The notes: generated by a model not told the origin, from the sequence alone. 64,000 nucleotides of DNA from Mucilaginibacter ginkgonis (GCF_009754905.2 NZ_CP066775.1:1798001-1862000); one strand, 5' to 3'. Positions 24,320 to 33,548 are shown, counted from the stretch's first letter. Numbers and translations: made by a program.

Positions 24320-26776
24320 ATGGACGATAATATACTTGATCCGGAACTTACCGATAATCATGATGTAGAAGTTGATGAGGAATTTCATCATCTCAACAAT
24401 CCCGTTCTGGGGATAAAACCGATCGAAAAAAAATACCTCGGCACCGTAACCGAAGTGGTGCAGGATAAAAATAAATTCTTTTTTAGCGATAACGACGCGC
24501 GTGTAGAGGTTACCGTTGTAAGTGACGAGATCATCCGCGTGAGGCTTGCGCCGCATGGTGTTTTTTTGGACGAGTTTTCTTATGCCGTGCCCGAGTTAAA
24601 GGTCACCGCTTCTGTGTTTTCGCTTCATGAAGACGAAAATGAATACCGGGTCTCGACAAACACGGTAAACTGCCATATCAACAAGCAGGATTTTCTGATC
24701 CATTTTTCTGACAGCCAGGAGCATGTAACAAGTAGTGATGCTGTGCCTATGCATTGGGAAGAAAACACCCAGTTTGGGGGCTATTATGTTTTTGGTACAA
24801 AGGTTTGCCATCAGGATGAAGCATTCTATGGCCTCGGCGACAAAGCCTCAAACTTAAATTTGCGCGGCCGCCGTTTTCGGAACTGGAATACAGATGCCTA
24901 TTCGTTTGCCTGGAACCAGGATCCGCTATATCGCACTATCCCGTTTTATATCAGTTTAAATGAAGGTATCGCTCACGGTATTTTCGTTGACAATACTTTT
25001 CGCTCGACGTTCGATTTTGCTGCAGAGGATTTTACAAAAACCAGTTTCTGGGCCGATGGCGGTGAGCTCCAATATTATTACATCCACGGTCCGCATATGA
25101 TGGACGTGGTAAAACGCTACCACTCGTTGACCGGCACGCACCCCATGCCCCCGCTTTGGGCGTTAGGGTATCACCAGTGCCGCTGGAGTTATTACCCCGA
25201 AAGCAAAGTACGCAGCGTTACCAGAGGTTTCCGCGACAATAAGATCCCTTGTGATGGTATTTACCTGGACATAGATTACATGGACGGCTATCGCTGCTTT
25301 ACCTGGAACCGCAAATACTTCCCCGATCCAAAGAAAATGATCAAAGAATTGGCGGCAGACGGTTTTAAAACGGTGATAATTATAGATCCCGGTATACGTG
25401 TCGATGACAACTACGCGGTGTTCAGGGAAGGAAAAGAGAAGAAATATTTTTGCCGCCGATGTGACGATTACTTTATGGAGGGCCACGTATGGCCGGGCCG
25501 CTGCCAGTTCCCCGATTTTACCAACCCTGAGGTGCGTAGATGGTGGGGCGATCTATTCGATGAGTTGGTTGAAGCCGGCGTTGCGGGCGTATGGAACGAC
25601 ATGAATGAGCCTGCCGTATTTGGCGCAGGTACTTTCCCTGATGATGTACGCCACCAGTATGATGGCTATCGCGGCTCTCACCGCAAGGCGCACAATGTAT
25701 ATGGCATGCAAATGGTGCGCGCCACTTATGAAGGGCTGCGCAAACAAATGAAAAACAAGCGCCCGTTCACTATAACACGCGCGGGCTATTCGGGCGTGCA
25801 GCGTTATGCTTCTGTCTGGACGGGTGATAATGTTGCCTCATGGGAACATTTACACCTTGGACATATACAGTTGCAACGCCTGTCAATGTCGGGCATACCT
25901 TTTTGCGGTACGGACATCGGCGGATTTAGCGGCGAACCTGATGGAGAGTTGTTTACCCGCTGGATACAGTTAGGTACGTTCTCGCCTTTTATGCGCGCCC
26001 ACTCGGCAGGCGACACTAAGGAACGCGAACCGTGGAGTTTTGGCGAGCCGTACACCGCTATAAACCGCAAGTTTATAGAATTGCGGTACAGATTGCTGCC
26101 TTACCTGTATTCGACGTTTTGGGAACATCACCGGTATGGTTTCCCAATTCTGCGTCCTGTTGTCTTACAGGAGCAAGATGTTTTGAATAACCAGGCCCGT
26201 CAGGACGAATTTACTTACGGTGATAAGATCCTGATCTGCCCGGTACTTGAGCCGGGACAAACGCAGCGCATAGTTTACCTGCCAAAAGGCAAATGGTACA
26301 ACTTCTGGGACAAGAAGTTAATTGAGGGCGGCAACGAGATCACTGTTCCTACCCCACTGGAAACTATACCGATGTTTATTAAAGCAGGCAGCGTTATTCC
26401 GGAGTATCCCGTACAACAATACGTTGGTGAAAAAGAAATCACAGAGGTTAAGATCAATATCTACTATAGTGATTATGAAGTGAATTCATTCTTTTTTGAA
26501 GACTATGGCGAAACATTTGCTTACGAGCAGGATATCTACTCAGAAAAGAAATTTATTGTTAATGGTGATGCAGCGTCGCTAACCATTGAGCAGTCGATGG
26601 AAGGCTTATACACTCCCCGTTACGAAAATTACGCGTTTAACATAGTTGGACTGCCGTTTAAACCTGCAAAGGTGATTATAGATGGTAAAATGTTAACAGA
26701 CTTCGATCAGTCCGGCGACGCCTCATTTAAGTTCATTTTTACCAAGAACTTTAAAAAGGCGGAGATTTTGAAATAG
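24320..26776 (+). CDS. Alpha-glucosidase, glycoside hydrolase family 31
   Basis: 818 residues from the ATG at 24320 (a TTG codon precedes it in frame). A GH31 N-terminal beta-sandwich (residues 40-240, with FYGLGDKASNLNLRGRRFRN) is followed by the catalytic barrel. The nucleophile is Asp427 in GVWNDMNEP and the acid/base is Asp503 in WTGDNVASWEHL; PFCGTDIGGFSGEPD and PFMRAHSAGD also match. C-terminal beta domains follow. No signal peptide is visible, so it probably acts in the cytoplasm on sugar brought in by the SLC45-type carrier. Substrate is most likely an alpha-1,4 or alpha-1,6 glucoside. Confidence 0.95.
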   Translation: MDDNILDPELTDNHDVEVDEEFHHLNNPVLGIKPIEKKYLGTVTEVVQDKNKFFFSDNDARVEVTVVSDEIIRVRLAPHGVFLDEFSYAVPELKVTASVFSLHEDENEYRVSTNTVNCHINKQDFLIHFSDSQEHVTSSDAVPMHWEENTQFGGYYVFGTKVCHQDEAFYGLGDKASNLNLRGRRFRNWNTDAYSFAWNQDPLYRTIPFYISLNEGIAHGIFVDNTFRSTFDFAAEDFTKTSFWADGGELQYYYIHGPHMMDVVKRYHSLTGTHPMPPLWALGYHQCRWSYYPESKVRSVTRGFRDNKIPCDGIYLDIDYMDGYRCFTWNRKYFPDPKKMIKELAADGFKTVIIIDPGIRVDDNYAVFREGKEKKYFCRRCDDYFMEGHVWPGRCQFPDFTNPEVRRWWGDLFDELVEAGVAGVWNDMNEPAVFGAGTFPDDVRHQYDGYRGSHRKAHNVYGMQMVRATYEGLRKQMKNKRPFTITRAGYSGVQRYASVWTGDNVASWEHLHLGHIQLQRLSMSGIPFCGTDIGGFSGEPDGELFTRWIQLGTFSPFMRAHSAGDTKEREPWSFGEPYTAINRKFIELRYRLLPYLYSTFWEHHRYGFPILRPVVLQEQDVLNNQARQDEFTYGDKILICPVLEPGQTQRIVYLPKGKWYNFWDKKLIEGGNEITVPTPLETIPMFIKAGSVIPEYPVQQYVGEKEITEVKINIYYSDYEVNSFFFEDYGETFAYEQDIYSEKKFIVNGDAASLTIEQSMEGLYTPRYENYAFNIVGLPFKPAKVIIDGKMLTDFDQSGDASFKFIFTKNFKKAEILK

Positions 26777-26790
26777 CGATAAAATCTTTC

Positions 26791-26824
26791 ATAACAGAGG
26801 CCTTAAGTTTAAGGCCTTTGTTAT
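26791..26824. terminator. Bidirectional terminator between GH31 and the toxin gene
   Basis: ATAACAGAGGCCTTAA, a two-base turn and TTAAGGCCTTTGTTAT form an almost perfect hairpin in the tail-to-tail gap, ending GH31 on the plus strand and the toxin-antitoxin pair on the minus strand. Its right end overlaps the toxin stop codon. Confidence 0.8.
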
Positions 26825-27177
26825 TTAGTGTTCAGATAATTGGCTAAAATTTCGTTCAACCTCTTTACCGCATCTACTTTTTTGATTGTTGACTTTTCTG
26901 ATTTGCTAAATATTGTCATCAATAGAACTTCGATTCCATCACTGGATTTTGTTAGGTGATAGTACATTACCCTAAATCCTCCGCTTTTACCTCTGCCAAT
27001 ACTTTCACCCGTGAGTCTAATCTTATAAATTCCTTTTCCATAGGACTCACCTAAGTAAGGATTACCGGTTAGCTGCAGGATCAAATCATCGATGGAAGGC
27101 CGTAAACCGGGATATTTTTTGGCTAACGGCTTTACGTTTTTAATAAAACTTGGAGAAACGAAGACTTGATTACTCAT
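26821..27177 (-). CDS. RelE/ParE-family toxin
   Basis: 118 residues with the compact RelE/ParE outline: VFVSPSFIKNVKPLAKKYPG, then ESYGKGIYKIRLTGESIGRG, KSGGFRVMYYHL and a hydrophobic strand VLLMTIFSKSEKSTI. The lysine and arginine run with GKSGGFRVMYY is the part of this fold that in RelE and HigB toxins contributes to ribosome-dependent mRNA cutting. It overlaps the preceding small gene by 8 bases, the usual translational coupling of antitoxin and toxin. The family is fairly secure; whether it cuts mRNA or inhibits gyrase is not settled by sequence. Confidence 0.85.
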   Translation of the reverse strand: MSNQVFVSPSFIKNVKPLAKKYPGLRPSIDDLILQLTGNPYLGESYGKGIYKIRLTGESIGRGKSGGFRVMYYHLTKSSDGIEVLLMTIFSKSEKSTIKKVDAVKRLNEILANYLNTK

Positions 27178-27388
27178 CCCACAATTTAGATGCAGGCACT
27201 TTATTTATTTTTCCATCTTTTATTAGCAATGCTTCCTTGTAACTTTTACTGATAATTTCAAGTTCTTCGTCACTTATGTCATCATCCGATGATACAGCAA
27301 TGTGGCCGCCAATTTTTTTGACAATTTTAGATATATCAGATATAGCATTTGAGCTATCGTCCGGAATGTTTATTGTTAACGTTGTCAT
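27170..27388 (-). CDS. Putative antitoxin of the RelE/ParE pair
   Basis: 72 residues, rich in Asp, Glu, Lys and Ser, with a C-terminal segment EALLIKDGKINKVPASKLWDE that would wrap the toxin. I do not recognise a standard DNA-binding domain; the first strand (TLTINIPDD) resembles the start of ribbon-helix-helix antitoxins, but the rest does not clearly fit. The assignment rests on its size, its position before the toxin and the 8-base overlap. The pair sits on the minus strand between two plus-strand glucan genes. Confidence 0.7.
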   Translation of the reverse strand: MTTLTINIPDDSSNAISDISKIVKKIGGHIAVSSDDDISDEELEIISKSYKEALLIKDGKINKVPASKLWDE

Positions 27389-27561
27389 ACCCTTAAATTA
27401 CTATATCAAATATATGAAAAGATACGCTCAAACTGCCGTCGATGCAACATAGCATAAACAGATAGTGATTTGCTTTATCTATATTAGCCATTGCCTGCCA
27501 AACAAGCTGTTTTAATTTATGTTGAATTAAAAAGGCTCTAGCAGGCCCTAACGCTACACCA

Positions 27562-29652
27562 ATGGCAAAAAAAACTGAGAAGACTGAACCAAAGTCAGAA
27601 CCAAAATCCGTTAAAGCGACTATAAATAAACCGGCAATAAAAGCGCCTAAAGATGAATCATCTCAAGAGGTGGTTATGCCTAAAAGATTTGGAAAATCAA
27701 AAACAGATGTCGCTGCCTCAGTAACAACATTTCCGGCAGCGAAACCATATGGTACGGGCCAGTACAGTCGCTTTACAGAGTTCGATATACATCTTTTCAA
27801 ATCGGGCAAACATTATAAGCTGTATGAAAAGATGGGTTCACATGTGGTTGAGCATAATGGTGTCATTGGAACTTACTTCGCAGTTTGGGCGCCAAACGCG
27901 CGTTATATTTCCGTGATCGGAAATTTTAACGGATGGAACAAGGGATCTACCCCTATCTATCCGCGATGGGATAGTTCCGGCATTTGGGAGGGTTTTGTGC
28001 CTCATATCGGTAACGGTGAGGTGTATAAATATTTCATCAACTCCAATACAGGCGAAGATTTGGAGAAGGCCGACCCTTTTGCCTTGCAGTGGGAAGTGCC
28101 GCCAAGCACTGCCAGTATCGTGACTGATACCTACTATGAATGGAAAGACGCCCAATGGATGGGCTATCGCCATGAAAAGAACGCGCTGAACAAGCCGTAC
28201 TCTGTTTATGAGGTACATCTTGGATCTTGGGCGCGCGGTATGGAAAGCCCGGATCAACTATTAAATTACCGCCAGGTGGCAAATAAACTGGTGCCGTATG
28301 TTCAGGAAATGGGCTTTACACACGTAGAGTTTATGCCGCTAATGGAGCATCCTTATTACCCAAGCTGGGGTTACCAACTGACCGGATATTTCGCAGCGTC
28401 TTCACGCTACGGGTCGCCGCAGGATATGATGTACCTTGTAGAAAAGCTGCATGAAGCTGGTATAGGTGTTATACTGGACTGGGTGCCATCGCACTTCCCG
28501 GGAGATAAGCATGGTCTGTATCGTTTCGACGGTACTTCGCTTTATGAGCATGAAGACCCACGCAAAGGATTTCACCCCGACTGGAAATCATACATATTCA
28601 ATTATGGCCGTAATGAAGTGCGCTCTTTCCTCATCAGTAACGCGCTTTTTTGGTTGGACAGATACCACATAGACGGCTTGCGTGTGGACGCTGTAGCCTC
28701 GATGCTTTACCTCGACTATTCGCGCAACCACGGCGAGTGGGAGCCGAATTATCTGGGCGGTAATGAAAACCTCGAGGCTATATCGTTCCTCAAGGAATTT
28801 AACGCCGCGGTTTATAAAGAATTCCCTGATACGCAAACCATCGCCGAAGAATCTACTTCATTTTCGGGCGTTAGCCGACCAGTGTTTTCGGGCGGACTTG
28901 GCTTTGGCATGAAGTGGATGATGGGCTGGATGCACGATACGATCAAATATTTTGGCGAAGACCCGATCAATCGTAAGTACCATCACAACGTAATAACCTT
29001 TAGCCTTATTTATGCTTTTACTGAGAATTTCATGCTCCCGTTCTCGCATGATGAGGTAGTGTATGGCAAAGGCAGTATGCTGGGAAAAATGCCGGGCGAC
29101 GACTGGCAGCGCTTTGCAAACCTGCGCCTGTTATATGGTTACATGTTTACGCACCCGGGTACTAAGCTCCTATTCATGGGCAGCGAGTTTGGCCAGAGTG
29201 CCGAGTGGGATTTTCAAAAATCGCTGGACTGGCACTTGCTCCAATACGACAGTCATAACGGCATTAAAGAAACGGTTAAAGGACTTAACCATTTGTATAA
29301 AACTGAGCCCGCTCTGTACGAGAAAGAATTTGAAGAAGCCGGTTTTGAATGGCTGGATGGTGGCAATGCCGCGGATTCTTTAGTGGCTTACATTCGCAAA
29401 GGAAATGATCCCAAAGATAACCTGGTCGTAGTATTAAACATGACACCTGTTGTACGTGAGAACTATAATATTGGTGTGCCGGCTCCGGGAACCTGGAAAG
29501 AGATCTTTAACACCGACAAAAAAGACTTTTGGGGAACGGGAGTACAAAACACGACTGTCGAATCAAAGGAAGAGTTTTGGCATGGTAAGGACAACTGCAT
29601 AAACATCACCGTTGCGCCGCTGGCAGCCATGGTATTTAAACGAGAGGGATGA
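27562..29652 (+). CDS. glgB: 1,4-alpha-glucan branching enzyme (GH13)
   Basis: 696 residues. The first 55 form a Lys/Ser/Pro-rich low-complexity tail that most family members lack. Then come a CBM48-type domain (GVIGTYFAVWAPNARYISVIG) and the GH13 barrel: VEFMPLMEHPYYPSWGYQLT, ILDWVPSHFPGDKHGLYRFD, the nucleophile Asp376 in GLRVDAVASMLYLDY, the acid Glu429 in IAEESTSF, and FSHDEVVYGKGS. It makes alpha-1,6 branches in glycogen. The small membrane protein gene overlaps its stop (ATGA). It completes the alpha-glucan cassette after the carrier and GH31. Confidence 0.96.
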   Translation: MAKKTEKTEPKSEPKSVKATINKPAIKAPKDESSQEVVMPKRFGKSKTDVAASVTTFPAAKPYGTGQYSRFTEFDIHLFKSGKHYKLYEKMGSHVVEHNGVIGTYFAVWAPNARYISVIGNFNGWNKGSTPIYPRWDSSGIWEGFVPHIGNGEVYKYFINSNTGEDLEKADPFALQWEVPPSTASIVTDTYYEWKDAQWMGYRHEKNALNKPYSVYEVHLGSWARGMESPDQLLNYRQVANKLVPYVQEMGFTHVEFMPLMEHPYYPSWGYQLTGYFAASSRYGSPQDMMYLVEKLHEAGIGVILDWVPSHFPGDKHGLYRFDGTSLYEHEDPRKGFHPDWKSYIFNYGRNEVRSFLISNALFWLDRYHIDGLRVDAVASMLYLDYSRNHGEWEPNYLGGNENLEAISFLKEFNAAVYKEFPDTQTIAEESTSFSGVSRPVFSGGLGFGMKWMMGWMHDTIKYFGEDPINRKYHHNVITFSLIYAFTENFMLPFSHDEVVYGKGSMLGKMPGDDWQRFANLRLLYGYMFTHPGTKLLFMGSEFGQSAEWDFQKSLDWHLLQYDSHNGIKETVKGLNHLYKTEPALYEKEFEEAGFEWLDGGNAADSLVAYIRKGNDPKDNLVVVLNMTPVVRENYNIGVPAPGTWKEIFNTDKKDFWGTGVQNTTVESKEEFWHGKDNCINITVAPLAAMVFKREG

Positions 29653-29843
29653 TCAACAAAAGATATTTTTACCTGTACCTGCTTTTCGGGATTGTGGCAT
29701 TGGCATTAATCGTTATCAATTTAATAATGTTTTACCCGGTGGTCAAAACATCATCCCTGATCATTGAAGCTTTAATGGCTGCCCTTTTCTTCTACCTGGC
29801 TTATAAAACTTACCACGAAAAGAAGGATAAAGAATTGATGTAG
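29649..29843 (+). CDS. Small two-span membrane protein of unknown function
   Basis: 64 residues: a short Lys/Arg/Tyr start, a hydrophobic span (LYLLFGIVALALIVINLIMF), a second span (ALMAALFFYLAYKTY) and a charged tail. The start codon overlaps the glgB stop as ATGA, so it is probably translated with glgB. I do not recognise a family. The overlap and good hydrophobic pattern argue that it is real. Confidence 0.65.
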   Translation: MINKRYFYLYLLFGIVALALIVINLIMFYPVVKTSSLIIEALMAALFFYLAYKTYHEKKDKELM

Positions 29844-30043
29844 CGGAATATCCTCAACGCTCTGTTCAGTTGGTTTCCGGTTCGGCAGCATCTTGTCACA
29901 CTGTCAAATCAATGGCGCAGAGGTGTTTCAAGGACGGTTTTGGCCACAGTACTGACAAAGTAGTGCTTGTAGGTAAACGCCGTAACGGGATTGCTAATCA
30001 GCTAAGAGCATAACAACGTCACATACCTAAAAGTATGGAACAG

Positions 30044-30078
30044 CTGTTTCACCTGTTTCAAGTGAAACAGTGAAACAC
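30044..30078. promoter_or_regulatory. Double TGTTTCA / TGAAACA dyad
   Basis: CTGTTTCAC is followed by CTGTTTCA, then AG, then TGAAACAG and TGAAACAC: two copies of a heptamer followed by two inverse copies. It lies in the 266-base tail-to-tail gap between the small membrane protein and the haloperoxidase-like gene, where it may be a transcription end. The rest of that gap (29844-30043) shows nothing I can name. Confidence 0.45.
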
Positions 30079-30109
30079 TAATGGATAGATGGTGCGCTGG
30101 AAACCCGGC

Positions 30110-31459
30110 TTACTTCTTCTTCATGACCAGCTTGATAGCGACAGAGTCGCCCACTACCCTGCCGTATTTATTTGATACCTTGCACGAATTCATAAAGTGA
30201 ATACCACCGTAAAAGCGGGCCATTACATTTTCGTTCGCCGCGTCACGGAAAGATTTATACGAGCGGCTTTTAATCCCAAACTCCTGTTCTGATGTGTCTT
30301 TGTAAGCAATATTATCGCCTAAGGCGCTGGTTAATGCCTCGGCAGCGGCAGCAGAAATGGTGCAGTGCCCGCAAGTGTATTCCGGGAAAGGCGGAGTCTG
30401 CAAATGCGGGCGCCAGTCGGCGTCGATATATTTATCGATAACGGTTTCGGGCCGTGCCGTTTTGTAGATGTATTTTGCCGCCCATGATTCTATAAAGCCG
30501 TCGAATAACGCGATTGCCGTCTTGGCATATGCCGCGACAGTGGTATTAAAATCAGCCTTTACATTTTTAGCACCAATACCTACAATACTTAACCAATGCC
30601 CCGGCGGCGAAAATTTTTTGGTGATAAACATCACATGTCCGGATACATTCAGTTTCTGCGGATTATCGTCCCAAAAATCAGCAATGTGCGTTTGCTCGGC
30701 ATTCAAACTATCAACAGCATTCTTACTACGCATCACATCCAGAAAGTATGGGCTGCTTTTGTTAGTAACATCAAACTTTGGAGGCGGCGGCACGCTGTAC
30801 TCCTTTGCATCGTGCATTACCATAGTGCGTATTTCGCCCCAATGCGGTTCAACCGCTTCCGCATACATGGGAGGTGTTGGCACCCATCGTCCTAACGAGT
30901 CATTAATAGAAAACTTAGATGCACTGCGCGTTTTAAGGTAATTGTCGCCTTTGCTCCAGGCTAAAATGCTTTTCGCTACTGCCTTCGCGTAAATCTCAGA
31001 GCCGCTGATCATCTGGTCAGGCATGTGGTGAGTGGCAGCCAGAGTGTGCAGGCTGTCGGTGTAGTATTTCAAACTTCCTTCGGGAAAAGTTACGGCCTCG
31101 CCTACTTCGCAAAACGCCAGCAAAGCAGCGTAAGCATAATCTATCTGCTGATCTTTCTCGGGTTTAGGCACCGCCTTTAATCCATTAAGCTGATTAGCCA
31201 GTGATTGGTAATGTTTGGGATCGCCTGCGGCGATTACTTCGTATCCGGCTATAGTAGCGTAAGCGTAATTCCTTGAAGCAACCACCGGCGTAAAGTTATT
31301 GCCCATGACAACACTGTTTAACTCATGCACGGTGCGGCTGTACAATGCAGGGTCATGAAATATTTTGACGTAGTCGGGTCTGGAACATGATGATAAGGCA
31401 AGAACAGTAATGCCTGCAATCATCAGCGATAAGCTGGATGAGCTAAGTCTCTTTATCAT
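30110..31459 (-). CDS. PAP2 / vanadium-dependent haloperoxidase-like lipoprotein
   Basis: 449 residues with a lipoprotein signal (LALSSC, Cys25). The C-terminal third is a PAP2/haloperoxidase domain. Motif 1 is Lys329-x6-Arg336-Pro337 (KYIYKTARP). Motif 2, normally PSGHS or TSGHS, is TCGHC (residues 362-366, His365 kept). Motif 3 has Arg415 and His421 (ARFYGGIHF). In vanadium chloroperoxidases the Ser of motif 2 and these Lys, Arg and His residues bind vanadate or phosphate. The two Ser-to-Cys changes are unusual. Genes of this type often sit with SusCD and FG-GAP/ASPIC proteins in Bacteroidota, as here. It overlaps GH65 by 4 bases. Whether it is a phosphatase, peroxidase or neither is open. 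Confidence 0.85.
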   Translation of the reverse strand: MIKRLSSSSLSLMIAGITVLALSSCSRPDYVKIFHDPALYSRTVHELNSVVMGNNFTPVVASRNYAYATIAGYEVIAAGDPKHYQSLANQLNGLKAVPKPEKDQQIDYAYAALLAFCEVGEAVTFPEGSLKYYTDSLHTLAATHHMPDQMISGSEIYAKAVAKSILAWSKGDNYLKTRSASKFSINDSLGRWVPTPPMYAEAVEPHWGEIRTMVMHDAKEYSVPPPPKFDVTNKSSPYFLDVMRSKNAVDSLNAEQTHIADFWDDNPQKLNVSGHVMFITKKFSPPGHWLSIVGIGAKNVKADFNTTVAAYAKTAIALFDGFIESWAAKYIYKTARPETVIDKYIDADWRPHLQTPPFPEYTCGHCTISAAAAEALTSALGDNIAYKDTSEQEFGIKSRSYKSFRDAANENVMARFYGGIHFMNSCKVSNKYGRVVGDSVAIKLVMKKK

Positions 31460-33489
31460 TTCGAAACTGTGTAAGTTTTTTTAGCAAGGCCCACACCCGT
31501 TATGGTCAGCGACGTCCAGTTCGGCGGCAGGCTGGTTTTGATTTGCGTGATGCCTTGTGGTGTAATGTCCAAACCGCCAAAACCCATCAGCACACTTTGT
31601 ACAATACCGCCCGCACCGGTAGCAAAGTATGGATTAGTGCCGCCCTTGGTCTCCGCTATAACACGGAATGGTGGGTTCAGGTTAGGGATATATGCGTCTT
31701 TAAACCAATGGTAAGCTTTTGTCCCATCGCCTAAACGGGCGTACAGCAACGTAAATATACCTTGTGTCATGGCTGGCGTTCCTTCGTTGGGCACACGGGT
31801 TTCATAATACTCCAAATCTTTTTTTATTTGTACAGGATCGGTTATGCTCTTCAGCGGAAAGGCCAAAAGGTTTACATCGGCTTGCTTAATGCCCTCGCCT
31901 TTGTATGAATCAAACTCGCGGGTGACGCCATTAGGCAGTTTGCTAATTGGAATGTTCATGGCCACGTTTTTCCAGTCGGCATCTGCAGCGATGCCTAAAA
32001 TACTTGCAGCCTCTGACGCTGCATTCAGGTTAGCTATGGCAGCCGCATTGGTAAAAGCGTCGTTATTGACATTTTCGGCCCACTCATCAGAAGCTACCAC
32101 ATCTTTAATATCGTAGTGTCCTGCGCCGTTACGTTCGACCCGGCTGGCCCAGAAGTCTGCTGTCGCAGAAAGTATAGGCCAGCCCTTTTCGCGCAGCCAA
32201 TCTTTATCCTGTGTAACACAATAGTATTGCCATGCAGCTAAACCTACGCATGCAGTAATATGGTGTTCAAATGGCCCGCTTAGTGCCCATACAGGGGTCT
32301 CTTCTACACCTGTATCTGCGCTCTCCCAAGGGAACATCGCCCCCTTATATCCGTGGGCAAAGGCGTTTTGCTTAGCCATCGCTAAACGTTGGTAGCGGTA
32401 TTCCACCATAGACTTGGCAATTTCCGGGTGCAGCACCAAAACAGCTGGATACATCCACAGATCGGCGTCCCAAAAAACGTGTCCGTTGTAGCCTAAGCCC
32501 GATAAACCCATAGGAGACGGTGAATAAGCCGTACCTGCACGCGAGAAAGAATACAGATGGTATAACATACTGTGAATATCCTGTTGAGCTTGCGCGTCGC
32601 CTTCAATGTTAATATCGCTTTTCCAAAGCTCGGCCCAGGCCTGCGCGTGCTGCGTGATCAACCTTTGTTTACCTTCCAGTTTTGCGAACATAGTTAAACG
32701 CTCTGCCTGGTTTAATGGGTCGGCATCATGCGCAGAAGTAATAGATGAACCGGCTATGCCATAGTTATATGTTTCGCCGGGGCTAATGCTGCGGGTAAAT
32801 TTCATCAGGTGCATGTTATTGTCCCACATCTCGTGTATCACACGCGGTTCTTTGCCATGCTGCTCATTGAATAGAAAAGTGTTAGACGCGCAGAGCTGCA
32901 ACTTGCCTGTAGGGCTTTTAGCCGTTGAGGTCAGCAAACTGATGGTTGCGTGCGGCCTGTCTATTTCATTATAATAGTTCTGCACATCTTTTAAGGCATC
33001 CGGCGCCTCCATAACGCTGGCAGCAGTGACTGTTATCGCCTTCTTAGCAGTAACAGAAACGTCCATCAGAACGGTAAAAGGTAATTGGCGCAAAGAGTAG
33101 TAAGTATATTTAATGCTGGCGTCTGTTCCATAGTCGAACGTGGTGGTGAAAGCGGCGGTGTGCATATCAAGCTCTTGCTTAAAGTTGCTGATGTTTCTAG
33201 CATCAACACGCTTGCCATTGATCTCCAGATAGCTATTCAACAGGTTGAAGCTGTTTAAGAAGTTACTTACCCTGCCGCGGCCATACAGGTCATAGGCTCC
33301 CGCAAGTACCACATTTTTAACCTTGAATGGCTCAGGCGACGACACGATACCTATCATGCCGTTGGCCACGGTAATCCCGTAATAATTCGCCGGATCTATT
33401 TTATCGGCTTTAATCTGCCAGGCATCTTGCGCTTTAAGGGTTGTTGAACTAACCGCGAAGAGCGCAAATAAGTAAAATATCTTTTTCAT
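31456..33489 (-). CDS. Secreted glycoside hydrolase family 65 enzyme
   Basis: 677 residues with a Sec signal ending TLKAQ. It has an N-terminal beta-sandwich, then the alpha/alpha barrel with GHVFWDADLWMYPAVL (residues 337-351), GYKGAMFPWESADTG and ASDEWAENVNNDAFTN, whose Glu469 fits the general acid. Glu613 in VIAETKGGTNPYFATGAGG lies where GH65 hydrolases carry a general base, whereas phosphorylases have a phosphate site. The 144-residue spacing matches, from memory, the pair in a Flavobacterium alpha-1,2-glucosidase. I infer an exported alpha-glucoside hydrolase (kojibiose- or trehalose-like substrate), not a phosphorylase. It is co-transcribed with the haloperoxidase-like gene and probably the FG-GAP gene 59 bases upstream. 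Confidence 0.88.
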   Translation of the reverse strand: MKKIFYLFALFAVSSTTLKAQDAWQIKADKIDPANYYGITVANGMIGIVSSPEPFKVKNVVLAGAYDLYGRGRVSNFLNSFNLLNSYLEINGKRVDARNISNFKQELDMHTAAFTTTFDYGTDASIKYTYYSLRQLPFTVLMDVSVTAKKAITVTAASVMEAPDALKDVQNYYNEIDRPHATISLLTSTAKSPTGKLQLCASNTFLFNEQHGKEPRVIHEMWDNNMHLMKFTRSISPGETYNYGIAGSSITSAHDADPLNQAERLTMFAKLEGKQRLITQHAQAWAELWKSDINIEGDAQAQQDIHSMLYHLYSFSRAGTAYSPSPMGLSGLGYNGHVFWDADLWMYPAVLVLHPEIAKSMVEYRYQRLAMAKQNAFAHGYKGAMFPWESADTGVEETPVWALSGPFEHHITACVGLAAWQYYCVTQDKDWLREKGWPILSATADFWASRVERNGAGHYDIKDVVASDEWAENVNNDAFTNAAAIANLNAASEAASILGIAADADWKNVAMNIPISKLPNGVTREFDSYKGEGIKQADVNLLAFPLKSITDPVQIKKDLEYYETRVPNEGTPAMTQGIFTLLYARLGDGTKAYHWFKDAYIPNLNPPFRVIAETKGGTNPYFATGAGGIVQSVLMGFGGLDITPQGITQIKTSLPPNWTSLTITGVGLAKKTYTVSK

Positions 33490-33548
33490 ATTGTTCTAAA
33501 CGCGCTATGCGTTGCGAGGCTCAACATAGCACGCTTTTATTTTAAACT

